From an uncultured Actinomycetes bacterium (GTDB lineage Bacteria > Actinomycetota > Actinomycetes > S36-B12 > UBA5976): a stretch of DNA of 9,175 bases. Below the pieces are notes generated by a model that worked only from the letters and a program-made list of their open reading frames with translations, ran no database searches and had not been told where the DNA came from. This document shows, piece by piece, positions 1 to 6,520 of the stretch (the stretch's first letter is position 1; every line of letters starts with the position of its first letter). The DNA lies in the NCBI GenBank assembly GCA_903925705.1, contig CAIYGJ010000073.1, forward strand, positions 1-9,175, given 5' to 3'. Position numbers and translations under genes: made by a program.

Positions 1-1114
1 AGAAATAATTGCTTACCGCAACGGTTATCGCGGTTTATTGCTTGGTGATTCGATCGCAATTACACCTGCAATTCGCGAAAAAGCACACCTTTTGCACGCC
101 TTTGGTGGCAGCCCAATTGGAAATTCAAGGGTCAAACTGACCAACGTACAAGATTGCGTAAATCGAGGCCTAGTTGCTGCTGGACAGGATCCACAACAGG
201 TAGCAGCTGATCAATTGATTGCTGATGGTGTTGATGTACTCCACACAATTGGTGGCGACGACACAAATACTGCGGCAGCTGATCTTGCGGCTTTCTTGGC
301 AAAAAATAACTACGGCCTTGGTGTAGTTGGATTACCAAAAACTATTGACAACGACGTTTACCCAATCGCACAGTCTCTTGGTGCATGGACGGCTGCAGAC
401 GAAGGCGCACATCATTTCAGCAATATAGTTTCCGAACATAGTTCAAATACCAAAATGTTGATTGTCCATGAAGTAATGGGCCGCCATTGTGGTTGGCTAA
501 CCGCCGCAACGGCTGTCGCCTACCGCGAATTGCTAAATGACATGAAATGGATTCCAGAACTTGGTGTGGCTAGGCAAAATCGAGAAGTGCACGCCGTCTA
601 CGTCCCAGAATTAGAAATTGATTTAGCTGCTGAAGCAGAGCGCTTAAGCGCAATAATGCAGGCGTCTGGAAATGTAAACATATTTCTGTCCGAAGGCGCT
701 GGCGTAGATTCGATTGTTACTGAGATGCAAAGTCGAGGTGAAGTAATTCCACTCGATCCATTTGGACACGTAAAAATCGACAAGATTAATCCGGGCGCTT
801 GGTTTGCCGATCAATTTGCACCAATGATAGGAGCGGAAAAAGTACTTGTTCAAAAGAGCGGGTACTACTCACGTTCGGCTCCGGCGAATTCGCAAGATCA
901 AGCACTAATTAAAAAATGCGCAGTGGTCGCAGTCGAGTCTGCACTTAATGGAATTAGTGGCCTAGTTGGTCAAGACGAAGATCAGGCAAATGTAATCCGG
1001 GCGTGTGAATTTGATCGAGTGGCAGGGGCAAAACCTTTCAACACCGACCAGCCCTGGTTCAACGAATTACTTAGCGACATTGGCCAGCCAAAGGGATCGC
1101 CGTTAAGCCATTAG
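1..1114 (+). CDS. pfp: Pyrophosphate-dependent phosphofructokinase (5' partial)
   Basis: This cytoplasmic glycolytic enzyme interconverts fructose 6-phosphate and fructose 1,6-bisphosphate, most likely using pyrophosphate as phosphoryl donor. The open frame enters from base 2 (EIIAYRNGYRGL precedes the TTG at 38), so that TTG is not the true start. The N-terminal glycine-rich GGxxxGLN segment, perhaps 30-40 residues, lies outside the window. Seen motifs are GGDDT (251-265), PKTIDND (335-355), MGRHCGW (about 476-496) and the sugar-phosphate-binding region FLSEGAG. In this superfamily GGDDT with PKTIDND marks pyrophosphate use, whereas ATP enzymes usually carry GGDGS and PGTIDND. The QKSGYYSRSAPAN stretch near the C-terminus fits the roughly 400-residue bacterial PFP group. 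The frame ends at TAG 1112-1114 and converges on the acyltransferase gene 25 bases away. Family assignment is firm; donor choice is inferred from the motifs. Confidence 0.93.
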   Translation, partial: EIIAYRNGYRGLLLGDSIAITPAIREKAHLLHAFGGSPIGNSRVKLTNVQDCVNRGLVAAGQDPQQVAADQLIADGVDVLHTIGGDDTNTAAADLAAFLAKNNYGLGVVGLPKTIDNDVYPIAQSLGAWTAADEGAHHFSNIVSEHSSNTKMLIVHEVMGRHCGWLTAATAVAYRELLNDMKWIPELGVARQNREVHAVYVPELEIDLAAEAERLSAIMQASGNVNIFLSEGAGVDSIVTEMQSRGEVIPLDPFGHVKIDKINPGAWFADQFAPMIGAEKVLVQKSGYYSRSAPANSQDQALIKKCAVVAVESALNGISGLVGQDEDQANVIRACEFDRVAGAKPFNTDQPWFNELLSDIGQPKGSPLSH

Positions 1115-1121
1115 GCCACGA

Positions 1122-1137
1122 TTGGGATTCTTCCCAG
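1122..1137. terminator. Weak inverted repeat between convergent genes
   Basis: TGGGA (1123-1127) and TCCCA (1132-1136) form a five-base-pair stem with a four-base loop, extendable by one G-U pair. It sits in the 25-base gap between the stop codons of the phosphofructokinase and acyltransferase genes, where a shared terminator would be expected. There is no clear U-tract on either side and the stem is short, so terminator function is only a possibility. Confidence 0.25.
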
Positions 1138-1139
1138 AT

Positions 1140-1835
1140 TTACGATGTGGCTGGCTTAGATCTTGAAGCGTATTTGTCCACATATTCTTGGCCAGACAAA
1201 TCCATGATTCGATACATAATTTCATCCGTCAATGAACGCAGCACGAAGCGATCATCTTCCATGCCGTAGTAACGAGAGAAATCCAATGGCTCACCAATGC
1301 GGATTCCAACTTCAACGCCTAAATTCGGTCGGGATTTTCCAATTGGCTGCACCATTTCGGTGTTGATCATTGCAACTGGAATTACCGGAACTCTAGCTTC
1401 CAGCGCCATTCGTGCTACCCCAGTCTTTCCTCGATACAAGCGACCATCTGACGATCGTGTTCCTTCTGGGTAAATTCCTAGCAAGTGTCCTTCACTAAGA
1501 AGTCGCACACCAGTACTAATAGCAGCAGTGCCCGCATTGCCACCCGTTCGATCAACTGGAACTTGGCCAGCACCTCGAAAGAAAGCAGCCGTTGCCTTAC
1601 CTCTGACGCCAGGACCTTCGAAGTACTCGCTCTTAGCCATGAACGTGATTTTTCTCGGAACTGCAATCGGAAGAAATATTGAATCGGAAAATGACAAATG
1701 ATTGCTTGCCAATATCGCCGGACCAGATTCAGGAATGTTTTCCAATCCTTCTACCCAAGGGTGAAACGCAACTTCGACTGCCGGGCCAATGGCAACCTTC
1801 TTAAGAAACTTATAAAAGCTATCGCGTTCAGACAC
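1140..1835 (-). CDS. plsC: 1-acyl-sn-glycerol-3-phosphate acyltransferase (PlsC family)
   Basis: This enzyme transfers an acyl chain to lysophosphatidate, or a related lysolipid, at the cytoplasmic membrane face, giving phosphatidate for phospholipid synthesis. Counting from GTG 1835 (231 residues), the HX4D catalytic motif is at His46-Asp51 (NHLSFSD), EGTR at 124-127, and VPVIPVAM follows near 149-156, the standard order of the LPLAT/PlsC fold. The VEGLENIPESGPAILASNH stretch resembles the M. tuberculosis Rv2182c group. An alternative TTG at 1871 would add 12 residues but follows directly on an in-frame stop and has no ribosome binding site. GTG 1835 has only a poor one, but sits seven bases after a possible -10 box, so it may be leaderless. 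The gene is divergent from the acyl-CoA ligase gene, which fits a joint lipid role. The exact acceptor lipid cannot be read from sequence, and mannosylated lipids are an alternative. Confidence 0.88.
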   Translation of the reverse strand: MSERDSFYKFLKKVAIGPAVEVAFHPWVEGLENIPESGPAILASNHLSFSDSIFLPIAVPRKITFMAKSEYFEGPGVRGKATAAFFRGAGQVPVDRTGGNAGTAAISTGVRLLSEGHLLGIYPEGTRSSDGRLYRGKTGVARMALEARVPVIPVAMINTEMVQPIGKSRPNLGVEVGIRIGEPLDFSRYYGMEDDRFVLRSLTDEIMYRIMDLSGQEYVDKYASRSKPATS

Positions 1836-1842
1836 AACTCTT

Positions 1843-1871
1843 ACGGTAGCCAACGACAGCGGTATCAGCAA
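1843..1871 (-). promoter_or_regulatory. Candidate leaderless promoter of plsC
   Basis: On the minus strand, TTGCTG (1866-1871), a 17-base spacer, TACCGT (1843-1848) and a seven-base gap lead exactly to GTG 1835. This spacing matches the actinobacterial leaderless arrangement, in which the start codon is the first transcribed triplet. The hexamers match consensus only moderately (about three of six each), so the geometry is the main support. Confidence 0.3.
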
Positions 1872-1935
1872 TTATTGAGCACTAATTCGATAACTTTTAG
1901 CGGTTTCGTGACCCGATTTAGATTTCCTGGGTTAC

Positions 1936-1962
1936 CCTCTCTTAAGGCTTTTTATTGAGAGG
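1936..1962 (+). promoter_or_regulatory. Ribosome binding site of fadD15 within an inverted repeat
   Basis: GAGAGG (1957-1962) is a good Shine-Dalgarno sequence six bases before ATG 1969 and supports that start. It is perfectly complementary to CCTCTC (1936-1941), so the mRNA could fold into a six-pair hairpin with a 15-base AU-rich loop that hides the ribosome binding site. A possible -10 box, TAGATT (1919-1924, weak -35), would start transcription near 1931, just before the hairpin. The repeat is seen directly; regulation is inference. Confidence 0.4.
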
Positions 1963-1968
1963 TGCTGG

Positions 1969-3765
1969 ATGCGCGAGTTATCTGTTGTAGCAAATATTTC
2001 ACCGATATCCAGTGGAAATGTAACTGATCAAATTGAAGCCCTATTTGCCCGAAATCCAGAATTCCCATCGATATCAATTCAAACCGATGACAATTGGAGC
2101 ACAATCACTGCTGCTCAATTTAGAGCCCAAGTTAGAAGTGTTGCAAAAGGTTTAATTGCCGAGGGTCTAAATGTTGGCGACCGAGTTGCAATCCTGTCTC
2201 GAACTCGTTTTGAGTGGACTGTGGCTGACTATGCAATTTGGTATGCAGGCTGTGTAACGGTTCCAATTTATGAAACCTCATCCCCTGAACAAGTCGAATG
2301 GATCATCTCGGATTCGCATGCAGTTGCTACCTTCTTTGAAGCCCAGCGGACCACGCATGCTTTCACGCCAATTGCTGCCAATGTTTCTCATATGACTCGC
2401 TCGTACGTATTTGCCGATGATGCCTTAGGTGAGTTAGCTCGCAAGGGCGCGAGTGTTTCAGATTCCGATTTAGACTCACGTAGATCTGCAGCTGGCCCAA
2501 ATGCCCCGGCAACATTGATTTACACATCAGGCACAACCGGTCGACCAAAAGGCTGCATTATTACCCACGGAAACCTAATGGCTGAAGTTGATACTTTAGT
2601 TAAAGCCGTTCCTGAAGTATTTGAGGCACCAGAAGCGTCAACTTTAATCTTCTTGCCACTTGCTCACGTTTTTGGTCGCTTAATTCAGGTTGCGATGTTG
2701 CGCGGCGAAGTAACCATTGGTCACTGCCCCAATCCAGCAGCGCTACTTAAGGATCTTGGCTCATTTAAGCCAACGTTCCTGTTAGCTGTTCCTCGGGTAT
2801 TTGAAAAAGTCTTTAATGGCTCAGCAGCTAAAGCCCATGAAGCAAGTCCCGTCAAAGGAAAGATTTTTGATCAAGCAGCAGCAACTGCGATTGCATATAG
2901 TGAAGCGCTTGATCATGGCCATGTCTCAAAAGGCTTATCAATCAAGCACGGTCTCTTCGATAAATTGGTTTACTCAAAGTTGCGCCATGCCATGGGCGGA
3001 CGAGTCACTCACGCGATTTCTGGTGGAGCTGCACTTGGTTCACGCTTAGGACATTTCTATCGAGGTATCGGATTAATCATCCTCGAAGGCTATGGGTTAA
3101 CAGAAACCACGGCTGGTAGCACGTTGAATCTGCCAACCGCGTTGAAGATTGGATCAGTCGGTCGTCCTCTGCCGGGCACCGGCGCTCGGATTGAACCCGA
3201 CGGTGAAGTTTTATTAAAAGGACCACATGTCTTTGCTGGCTACTGGAACAACGATGCAGCAACTAATGAAGCAATGACAACTGATGGGTGGTTTAGAACT
3301 GGTGACATCGGTGAACTTGATGGCGAAGGTTACTTGCACATAACAGGGCGCAAAAAGGAACTGATTGTTACAGCAGGTGGCAAAAATGTCGCACCTGCTG
3401 TGCTTGAAGATCGCTTACGAGCAAATCCAATCATTAGTCAGTGTGTAGTGGTTGGAGACAATAAGCCTTACATCGGTGCCTTGATCACATTAGATCAAGA
3501 TGCACTTCCCCAGATTTTGACTGCCAACAATATCGAACCTGCAGCAATGTCTGAGTTGTTGAAAAATGCAGATATTCGTGCGCTGGTTCAAAAGGCAGTA
3601 AATGCTGCCAATGAAGCAGTTTCAAATTCCGAAGCAATCAAGAAATTTGTGATCTTGCCAGAGGACTTAACGATCGATAATGGCTACCTGACTCCAAAGA
3701 TGAGTATCCGACGACATTTAATTGTGCAGGATTTTGCGACAGACATTGAAAGCCTCTACGCCTAA
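1969..3765 (+). CDS. fadD15: Long-chain fatty acid--CoA ligase, FadD15-like
   Basis: This AMP-forming enzyme activates long-chain fatty acids with ATP and CoA, supplying acyl-CoA for lipid assembly or degradation at the membrane. The 598-residue length is normal for this class. Seen motifs are the P-loop YTSGTTGRPKG (185-195), EGYGLTETT (373-381), WFRTGD (441-446), and GRKKELI with GGKNVAP (460-476). The N-terminus MRELSVVA recalls the MREISV start of mycobacterial FadD15, and the strong Shine-Dalgarno GAGAGG supports ATG 1969. The C-terminal segment reads LTPKMSIRR (574-582). Relatives normally have Lys at the position occupied here by Ser579, with a Lys two residues earlier at 577, so the usual catalytic lysine is displaced or absent. 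The gene is 42 bases upstream of the GT87 gene on the same strand and is probably co-transcribed with it. Confidence 0.92.
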   Translation: MRELSVVANISPISSGNVTDQIEALFARNPEFPSISIQTDDNWSTITAAQFRAQVRSVAKGLIAEGLNVGDRVAILSRTRFEWTVADYAIWYAGCVTVPIYETSSPEQVEWIISDSHAVATFFEAQRTTHAFTPIAANVSHMTRSYVFADDALGELARKGASVSDSDLDSRRSAAGPNAPATLIYTSGTTGRPKGCIITHGNLMAEVDTLVKAVPEVFEAPEASTLIFLPLAHVFGRLIQVAMLRGEVTIGHCPNPAALLKDLGSFKPTFLLAVPRVFEKVFNGSAAKAHEASPVKGKIFDQAAATAIAYSEALDHGHVSKGLSIKHGLFDKLVYSKLRHAMGGRVTHAISGGAALGSRLGHFYRGIGLIILEGYGLTETTAGSTLNLPTALKIGSVGRPLPGTGARIEPDGEVLLKGPHVFAGYWNNDAATNEAMTTDGWFRTGDIGELDGEGYLHITGRKKELIVTAGGKNVAPAVLEDRLRANPIISQCVVVGDNKPYIGALITLDQDALPQILTANNIEPAAMSELLKNADIRALVQKAVNAANEAVSNSEAIKKFVILPEDLTIDNGYLTPKMSIRRHLIVQDFATDIESLYA

Positions 3766-3778
3766 TACGCCTAATACG
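3757..3778 (+). repeat. In-frame 9-base tandem duplication across the fadD15 stop
   Basis: TACGCCTAA occurs twice in tandem (3757-3765 and 3766-3774), followed by a further TACG. The unit encodes Tyr-Ala-stop, and because it is nine bases long the second copy stays in frame, giving a back-up stop codon. It looks like a replication-slippage duplication of the gene end. Confidence 0.75.
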
Positions 3779-3807
3779 TCAGAGAATAAAACCAAGAACG
3801 GATACCC

Positions 3808-4986
3808 ATGCGCGCAGTGCCCTTGACTTTAAGTTGGCTTGCAACAAGAGTCTGGGTTTTACTTTCAGGGTTCAGCGTAATTTTCTATCCTGCGTCAGAA
3901 TTTCTCTTTAGTGATGTCCGGCTATACGACTGGTGGGCCGGAAACATTGCCGACGCACACTTCCCTATCAATGATCCAATGTGGCAATATCCGCCATTGG
4001 CTGCAGTTGTCTTTCTTGTTGGGTATTTGATTGCTGGAAATACGGTTGGCTTTGTTTTCCTTGCTCTAATTGCTGACCTCGCAATCTTTGCGCTTCTGAT
4101 TCAACGCGGTCGCGAGCAAGCCAATTCGATTCCAGCACTTATCTGGACGATCGCGCCACTTGTAATGGGTCCAATTCTCTTGGGTCGGTTTGATGTATTT
4201 GTAACTTTGGCTGCTGTGGTTGCCTTACTTTCTGTTGGAAAAGCTCGCAGATTCGGAGTCGCCATTGCTGTTGGAACTTTGCTGAAAGTTTGGCCATTGC
4301 TGTTATTGCTGGCAACGCCAAAAGGATCAGCCTTAAAGGCAATCATGTGGTTCTTGGCTACCTTCACAATTGGTAGCTTCATGCTAAGTCTCTGGTGGAA
4401 TGAGAGTTTTTCATTTATTGGCGGGCAGCGGTCACGTGGATTACAAATCGAATCAGTAGGGGCTTTGCCATATCAACTTTGGAACGCCGGTCCTGGAAAT
4501 GTGCCTTCAGCCTTTCAATTTGGGGCAATAGAAGTTGTAGCTTCTGGAACGTCAGTGGTTTCGCTCGTAGTTACCTTGATCGGCTTGGCTTTAATGGGAA
4601 CTCTCTTTTATTGGCGGATCTTCGGAAAGTTGAACTCGGCTAATCCATCTGACATTGCGTTACTTGCAGTTTTAATCTCTATTGTTTCAAGTCGGGTTTT
4701 ATCGCCCCAATACATGGTTTGGGTTTTTGGATTGCTGGCAGTTTGCGCCTTCGCTCCTCAGCAGAACTTCAAGAAAATTACAATTTTGATTTGTATTAGT
4801 GCCGGCATTGGACAAATTATTTATCCTTGGTGGTACATCCACTTTCAACAAGGTGGCGTAATACCAGTTGCCGCACACACAATTCGAATTGTTACGTTGT
4901 TATGGGCAACCAGTATTGCCTGGAAAAACCTAAAGGATGTTAGTCGGCAAAATCCAAGCCAGATAGCAGCCCATCAAGCTTCTTAA
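3808..4986 (+). CDS. GT87-family polyprenyl-phosphate-mannose-dependent mannosyltransferase
   Basis: This polytopic membrane protein of the GT-C fold (DUF2029/GT87) probably transfers mannose from polyprenyl-phosphate mannose to a lipid-linked mannan or phosphatidylinositol mannoside on the outer membrane face. About 11-12 hydrophobic segments are visible across 392 residues. The first large loop after segment one carries Asp36 and LYDWWAG (39-45), followed by WQYPPL (59-64), as in GT-C enzymes where an acidic residue in this loop is catalytic. GRFD (126-129), KVWPL (160-164), RGLQIES (210-216) and SRVLSPQY (295-302) are typical of actinobacterial GT87 proteins, including mycobacterial MptC (Rv2181) and PimE. 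ATG 3808 has only a weak ribosome binding site (ACGGA), as expected for a gene downstream in an operon. Its last 47 bases overlap the end of the opposing PimB' gene. The exact linkage made is not readable from sequence. Confidence 0.85.
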   Translation: MRAVPLTLSWLATRVWVLLSGFSVIFYPASEFLFSDVRLYDWWAGNIADAHFPINDPMWQYPPLAAVVFLVGYLIAGNTVGFVFLALIADLAIFALLIQRGREQANSIPALIWTIAPLVMGPILLGRFDVFVTLAAVVALLSVGKARRFGVAIAVGTLLKVWPLLLLLATPKGSALKAIMWFLATFTIGSFMLSLWWNESFSFIGGQRSRGLQIESVGALPYQLWNAGPGNVPSAFQFGAIEVVASGTSVVSLVVTLIGLALMGTLFYWRIFGKLNSANPSDIALLAVLISIVSSRVLSPQYMVWVFGLLAVCAFAPQQNFKKITILICISAGIGQIIYPWWYIHFQQGGVIPVAAHTIRIVTLLWATSIAWKNLKDVSRQNPSQIAAHQAS

Positions 4987-6088
4987 AGTTTTGGTCCCAA
5001 GTCCATTGGCTAGAAACCCACGCGCGCCCGGCACTGCCCATACTTTTAGCAACATCTGGATTCGCTATTAGATAGGCCAGTCGTTGAGCGATCTCATCAG
5101 TATTTCTGCCATCAACTAAAAACCCAGTCTTGCCGTCTATCACTGCATCAACTGCCCCACCGGAGTCTCCGACAACTACTGGTAGTCCGGTAGCAGAACC
5201 CTCCAGAAAAACTATGCCAAGACCTTCTACATCCCAACCGCCCAAACGGGTGCGACATGGCATTGCAAAGATGTCGCCGGCTGCATACCACTTCGATAAA
5301 TCCTTTTGACTAACTTTGCCAGTTAGGTGCACGAAATCCGCAAGACCAAATTTTGAAATAAGTTTCTCAATCTCTTTTCGATATGAACCTTCACCGACGA
5401 TGATAAGGCTTGTAGCTGGCGCCGTTTTATGAATCTCAGGTAAGGCGCGAATCAATTCATCCTGACCCTTGCGAGACATGAGTCTTGAAACACAGACAAT
5501 GACTGGACGATCTATCCAACCTAAATTGGCGCGTAGCAAATTGCCTTCAACCAAATTTGCAGGCGAAAATTCTGTAATGTCAACGCCTGGAACAATCCGT
5601 CGCATTTTTGCAGCAGCCTCAGGGCTCAGTGCCTTTGCAATCTTCTTGTGCGTGTATTCGCTGATGTAAGTCAGGTAATCAGTGTCGTTACCAATTTTGC
5701 GCAAAGCCTGACGGGTTCCTGGTGTCATCGCCCAACCAGTTTCGTGACCTTGGGTCATCCCTACAATATTTTTAACCCCAAGTTTTCGAAGTGGCGATGC
5801 GAGCAAACCAAGCGGTGCAGCGGCACCAAATAAAACTCGAGTTATATTCTCGGATACTACGATCTCTCGTGCCATTGCTAACGTCGATTTTGATGGCAAT
5901 AAAGTCTGGGTATCAGCTCGAACAATCTTAAATTCTTGCGCCGCATCAAATTCCGCAGCGCCCTCCCAGTCCGAAGTAAGCACTGTTACAGATGCCGGAT
6001 CAAACCTTCGAACAATTTCATAGCCAAAAGTTTGAATTCCACCAGGGCGTGGCGGGAAGTCATTGGTGATAACCAGAGTGCGACTCAT
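4940..6088 (-). CDS. pimB: GDP-mannose-dependent PIM1 alpha-(1-6)-mannosyltransferase (PimB')
   Basis: This GT4 (GT-B fold) enzyme adds the second mannose to phosphatidylinositol monomannoside at the cytoplasmic membrane face, an early step towards PIM2 and lipomannan. Over 382 residues, PPRPGGIQ (12-19) forms the N-terminal glycine loop and GHETGW (114-119) holds the conserved histidine. PGVD (167-170), SRLMSRKGQD (201-210, with the Arg/Lys pair that binds the GDP-mannose phosphates) and CRTRLGGWDVEGLG (278-291) follow. Glu288 and Glu296 form the retaining-GT EX7E motif. The start TNDFPPRPGG is nearly identical to known PimB' N-termini. ATG 6088 lacks a clear ribosome binding site and follows an inverted repeat. 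The gene lies 57 bases downstream of the CxxC small gene on the same strand, suggesting one transcript. PimB' versus another inositol-lipid mannosyltransferase is judged by overall resemblance. Confidence 0.9.
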   Translation of the reverse strand: MSRTLVITNDFPPRPGGIQTFGYEIVRRFDPASVTVLTSDWEGAAEFDAAQEFKIVRADTQTLLPSKSTLAMAREIVVSENITRVLFGAAAPLGLLASPLRKLGVKNIVGMTQGHETGWAMTPGTRQALRKIGNDTDYLTYISEYTHKKIAKALSPEAAAKMRRIVPGVDITEFSPANLVEGNLLRANLGWIDRPVIVCVSRLMSRKGQDELIRALPEIHKTAPATSLIIVGEGSYRKEIEKLISKFGLADFVHLTGKVSQKDLSKWYAAGDIFAMPCRTRLGGWDVEGLGIVFLEGSATGLPVVVGDSGGAVDAVIDGKTGFLVDGRNTDEIAQRLAYLIANPDVAKSMGSAGRAWVSSQWTWDQNFKKLDGLLSGLDFAD

Positions 6089-6108
6089 GGATACATCTTG
6101 CCGTATCC
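6089..6108 (-). repeat. Inverted repeat abutting the pimB start codon
   Basis: On the minus strand GGATAC (6108-6103) and GTATCC (6094-6089) are perfect inverted copies separated by eight bases, and the second arm directly touches ATG 6088. A six-pair hairpin in the mRNA would place GGCAAGAT, the only purine-rich candidate for ribosome binding, in the loop. It could also be a protein-binding site. Function is inferred from position alone. Confidence 0.35.
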
Positions 6109-6145
6109 CATTGAATGCCTGAAGATTACCTCGATGAAAATGGCA

Positions 6146-6349
6146 TCACCGCGCAATGGCGGCTGGTGAATCAGGCTGCGAGTCTCCTTTAATTAGTCGC
6201 AGAGGTGCCACTAATCCTGCGGTAGCAAGAACGTCCAAAACATCCTTGTGCGATTCAAGAGAATCGGGCATTGGACCAAGTAGCGCGGTAACAACGCAAT
6301 CTGAACACGCAATGTCACGCATTATGCAGCTAGAGCAATCAATCAACAT
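6146..6349 (-). CDS. Small conserved-looking protein with two CxxC pairs
   Basis: This 67-residue protein carries Cys5-x2-Cys8 and Cys15-x2-Cys18 at its N-terminus (DCSSCIMRDIACSDC), an arrangement suited to binding zinc or an iron-sulfur cluster. VVTALLG follows, then a DVLATAGLVAPLRLI segment, and the last 15 residues look disordered. I recall similar short proteins starting with an IDC-x2-C motif and ending in AGLVPPLRL in other actinobacteria, but no function is known to me. The gene is credible because it has the best ribosome binding site in the window (AGGAG, six bases before ATG 6349). It lies just upstream of pimB on the same strand and divergent from the fusion nuclease. The overlapping plus-strand frame 6156-6362 has no such support. 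Whether it serves the nuclease, the mannosyltransferase or neither cannot be told from sequence. Confidence 0.75.
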   Translation of the reverse strand: MLIDCSSCIMRDIACSDCVVTALLGPMPDSLESHKDVLDVLATAGLVAPLRLIKGDSQPDSPAAIAR

Positions 6350-6355
6350 TTGTAA

Positions 6356-6360
6356 CTCCT
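6356..6360 (-). promoter_or_regulatory. Ribosome binding site of the CxxC small gene
   Basis: AGGAG on the minus strand ends six bases before ATG 6349, an ideal spacing. It is the main sequence evidence that this short frame is translated and fixes its start. Confidence 0.7.
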
Positions 6361-6470
6361 AGGAATCTTTGGATGCCTTACTAATTGAAACGATATGAGA
6401 CCCCACCGACAGTTTTTGTGGCCTGATTTCTTCCGGCGCATTTACGGTTGTGACGAGCCGCACCGAGAAA

Positions 6471-6485
6471 AGGTTGGTCCAACCT
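6471..6485. repeat. Perfect palindrome upstream of the fusion nuclease gene
   Basis: AGGTTGG, one central T, and CCAACCT form a perfect 7+1+7 inverted repeat. If transcription starts at ATG 6521 it spans about -50 to -36, a usual place for a regulator bound next to or over the -35 region. It does not resemble the actinobacterial LexA box (TCGAAC-N4-GTTCGA). An operator role is inference. Confidence 0.4.
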
Positions 6486-6507
6486 CAGAATTGTCGGTGA
6501 TTGCAAG

Positions 6508-6513
6508 TAAAGT
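6508..6513 (+). promoter_or_regulatory. Candidate -10 box for leaderless transcription of the nuclease gene
   Basis: TAAAGT fits TANNNT and lies exactly seven bases before ATG 6521, the spacing expected for a leaderless actinobacterial transcript. No good -35 hexamer is visible 16-18 bases upstream. It favours 6521 over the upstream ATG 6395 as the start codon. Confidence 0.35.
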
Positions 6514-6520
6514 CCCCAAT

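Noticed and set aside
38..40. TTG as the start of the phosphofructokinase gene
   Set aside because: The frame is open and family-like upstream to base 2 (NGYRGLLLGD), so the gene is cut by the window edge and the TTG is internal.
1485..1958. Two plus-strand frames (65 and 86 codons) over plsC and its upstream region
   Set aside because: They are antisense to the PlsC motifs, look low in complexity and basic, and have no supporting start signals.
4101..4382. Minus-strand 93-codon frame inside the GT87 gene
   Set aside because: It lies wholly within a well-supported membrane protein gene; its composition is that of reverse-complemented hydrophobic codons.
6156..6362. Plus-strand 68-codon open frame opposite the CxxC small gene
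   Set aside because: It has no ribosome binding site and no recognisable family, and it is the antisense shadow of a frame with a strong ribosome binding site and a cysteine motif.
6471..6485. LexA (SOS) box upstream of the repair nuclease
   Set aside because: The palindrome AGGTTGG-T-CCAACCT does not match the actinobacterial TCGAAC-N4-GTTCGA pattern in sequence or spacing.
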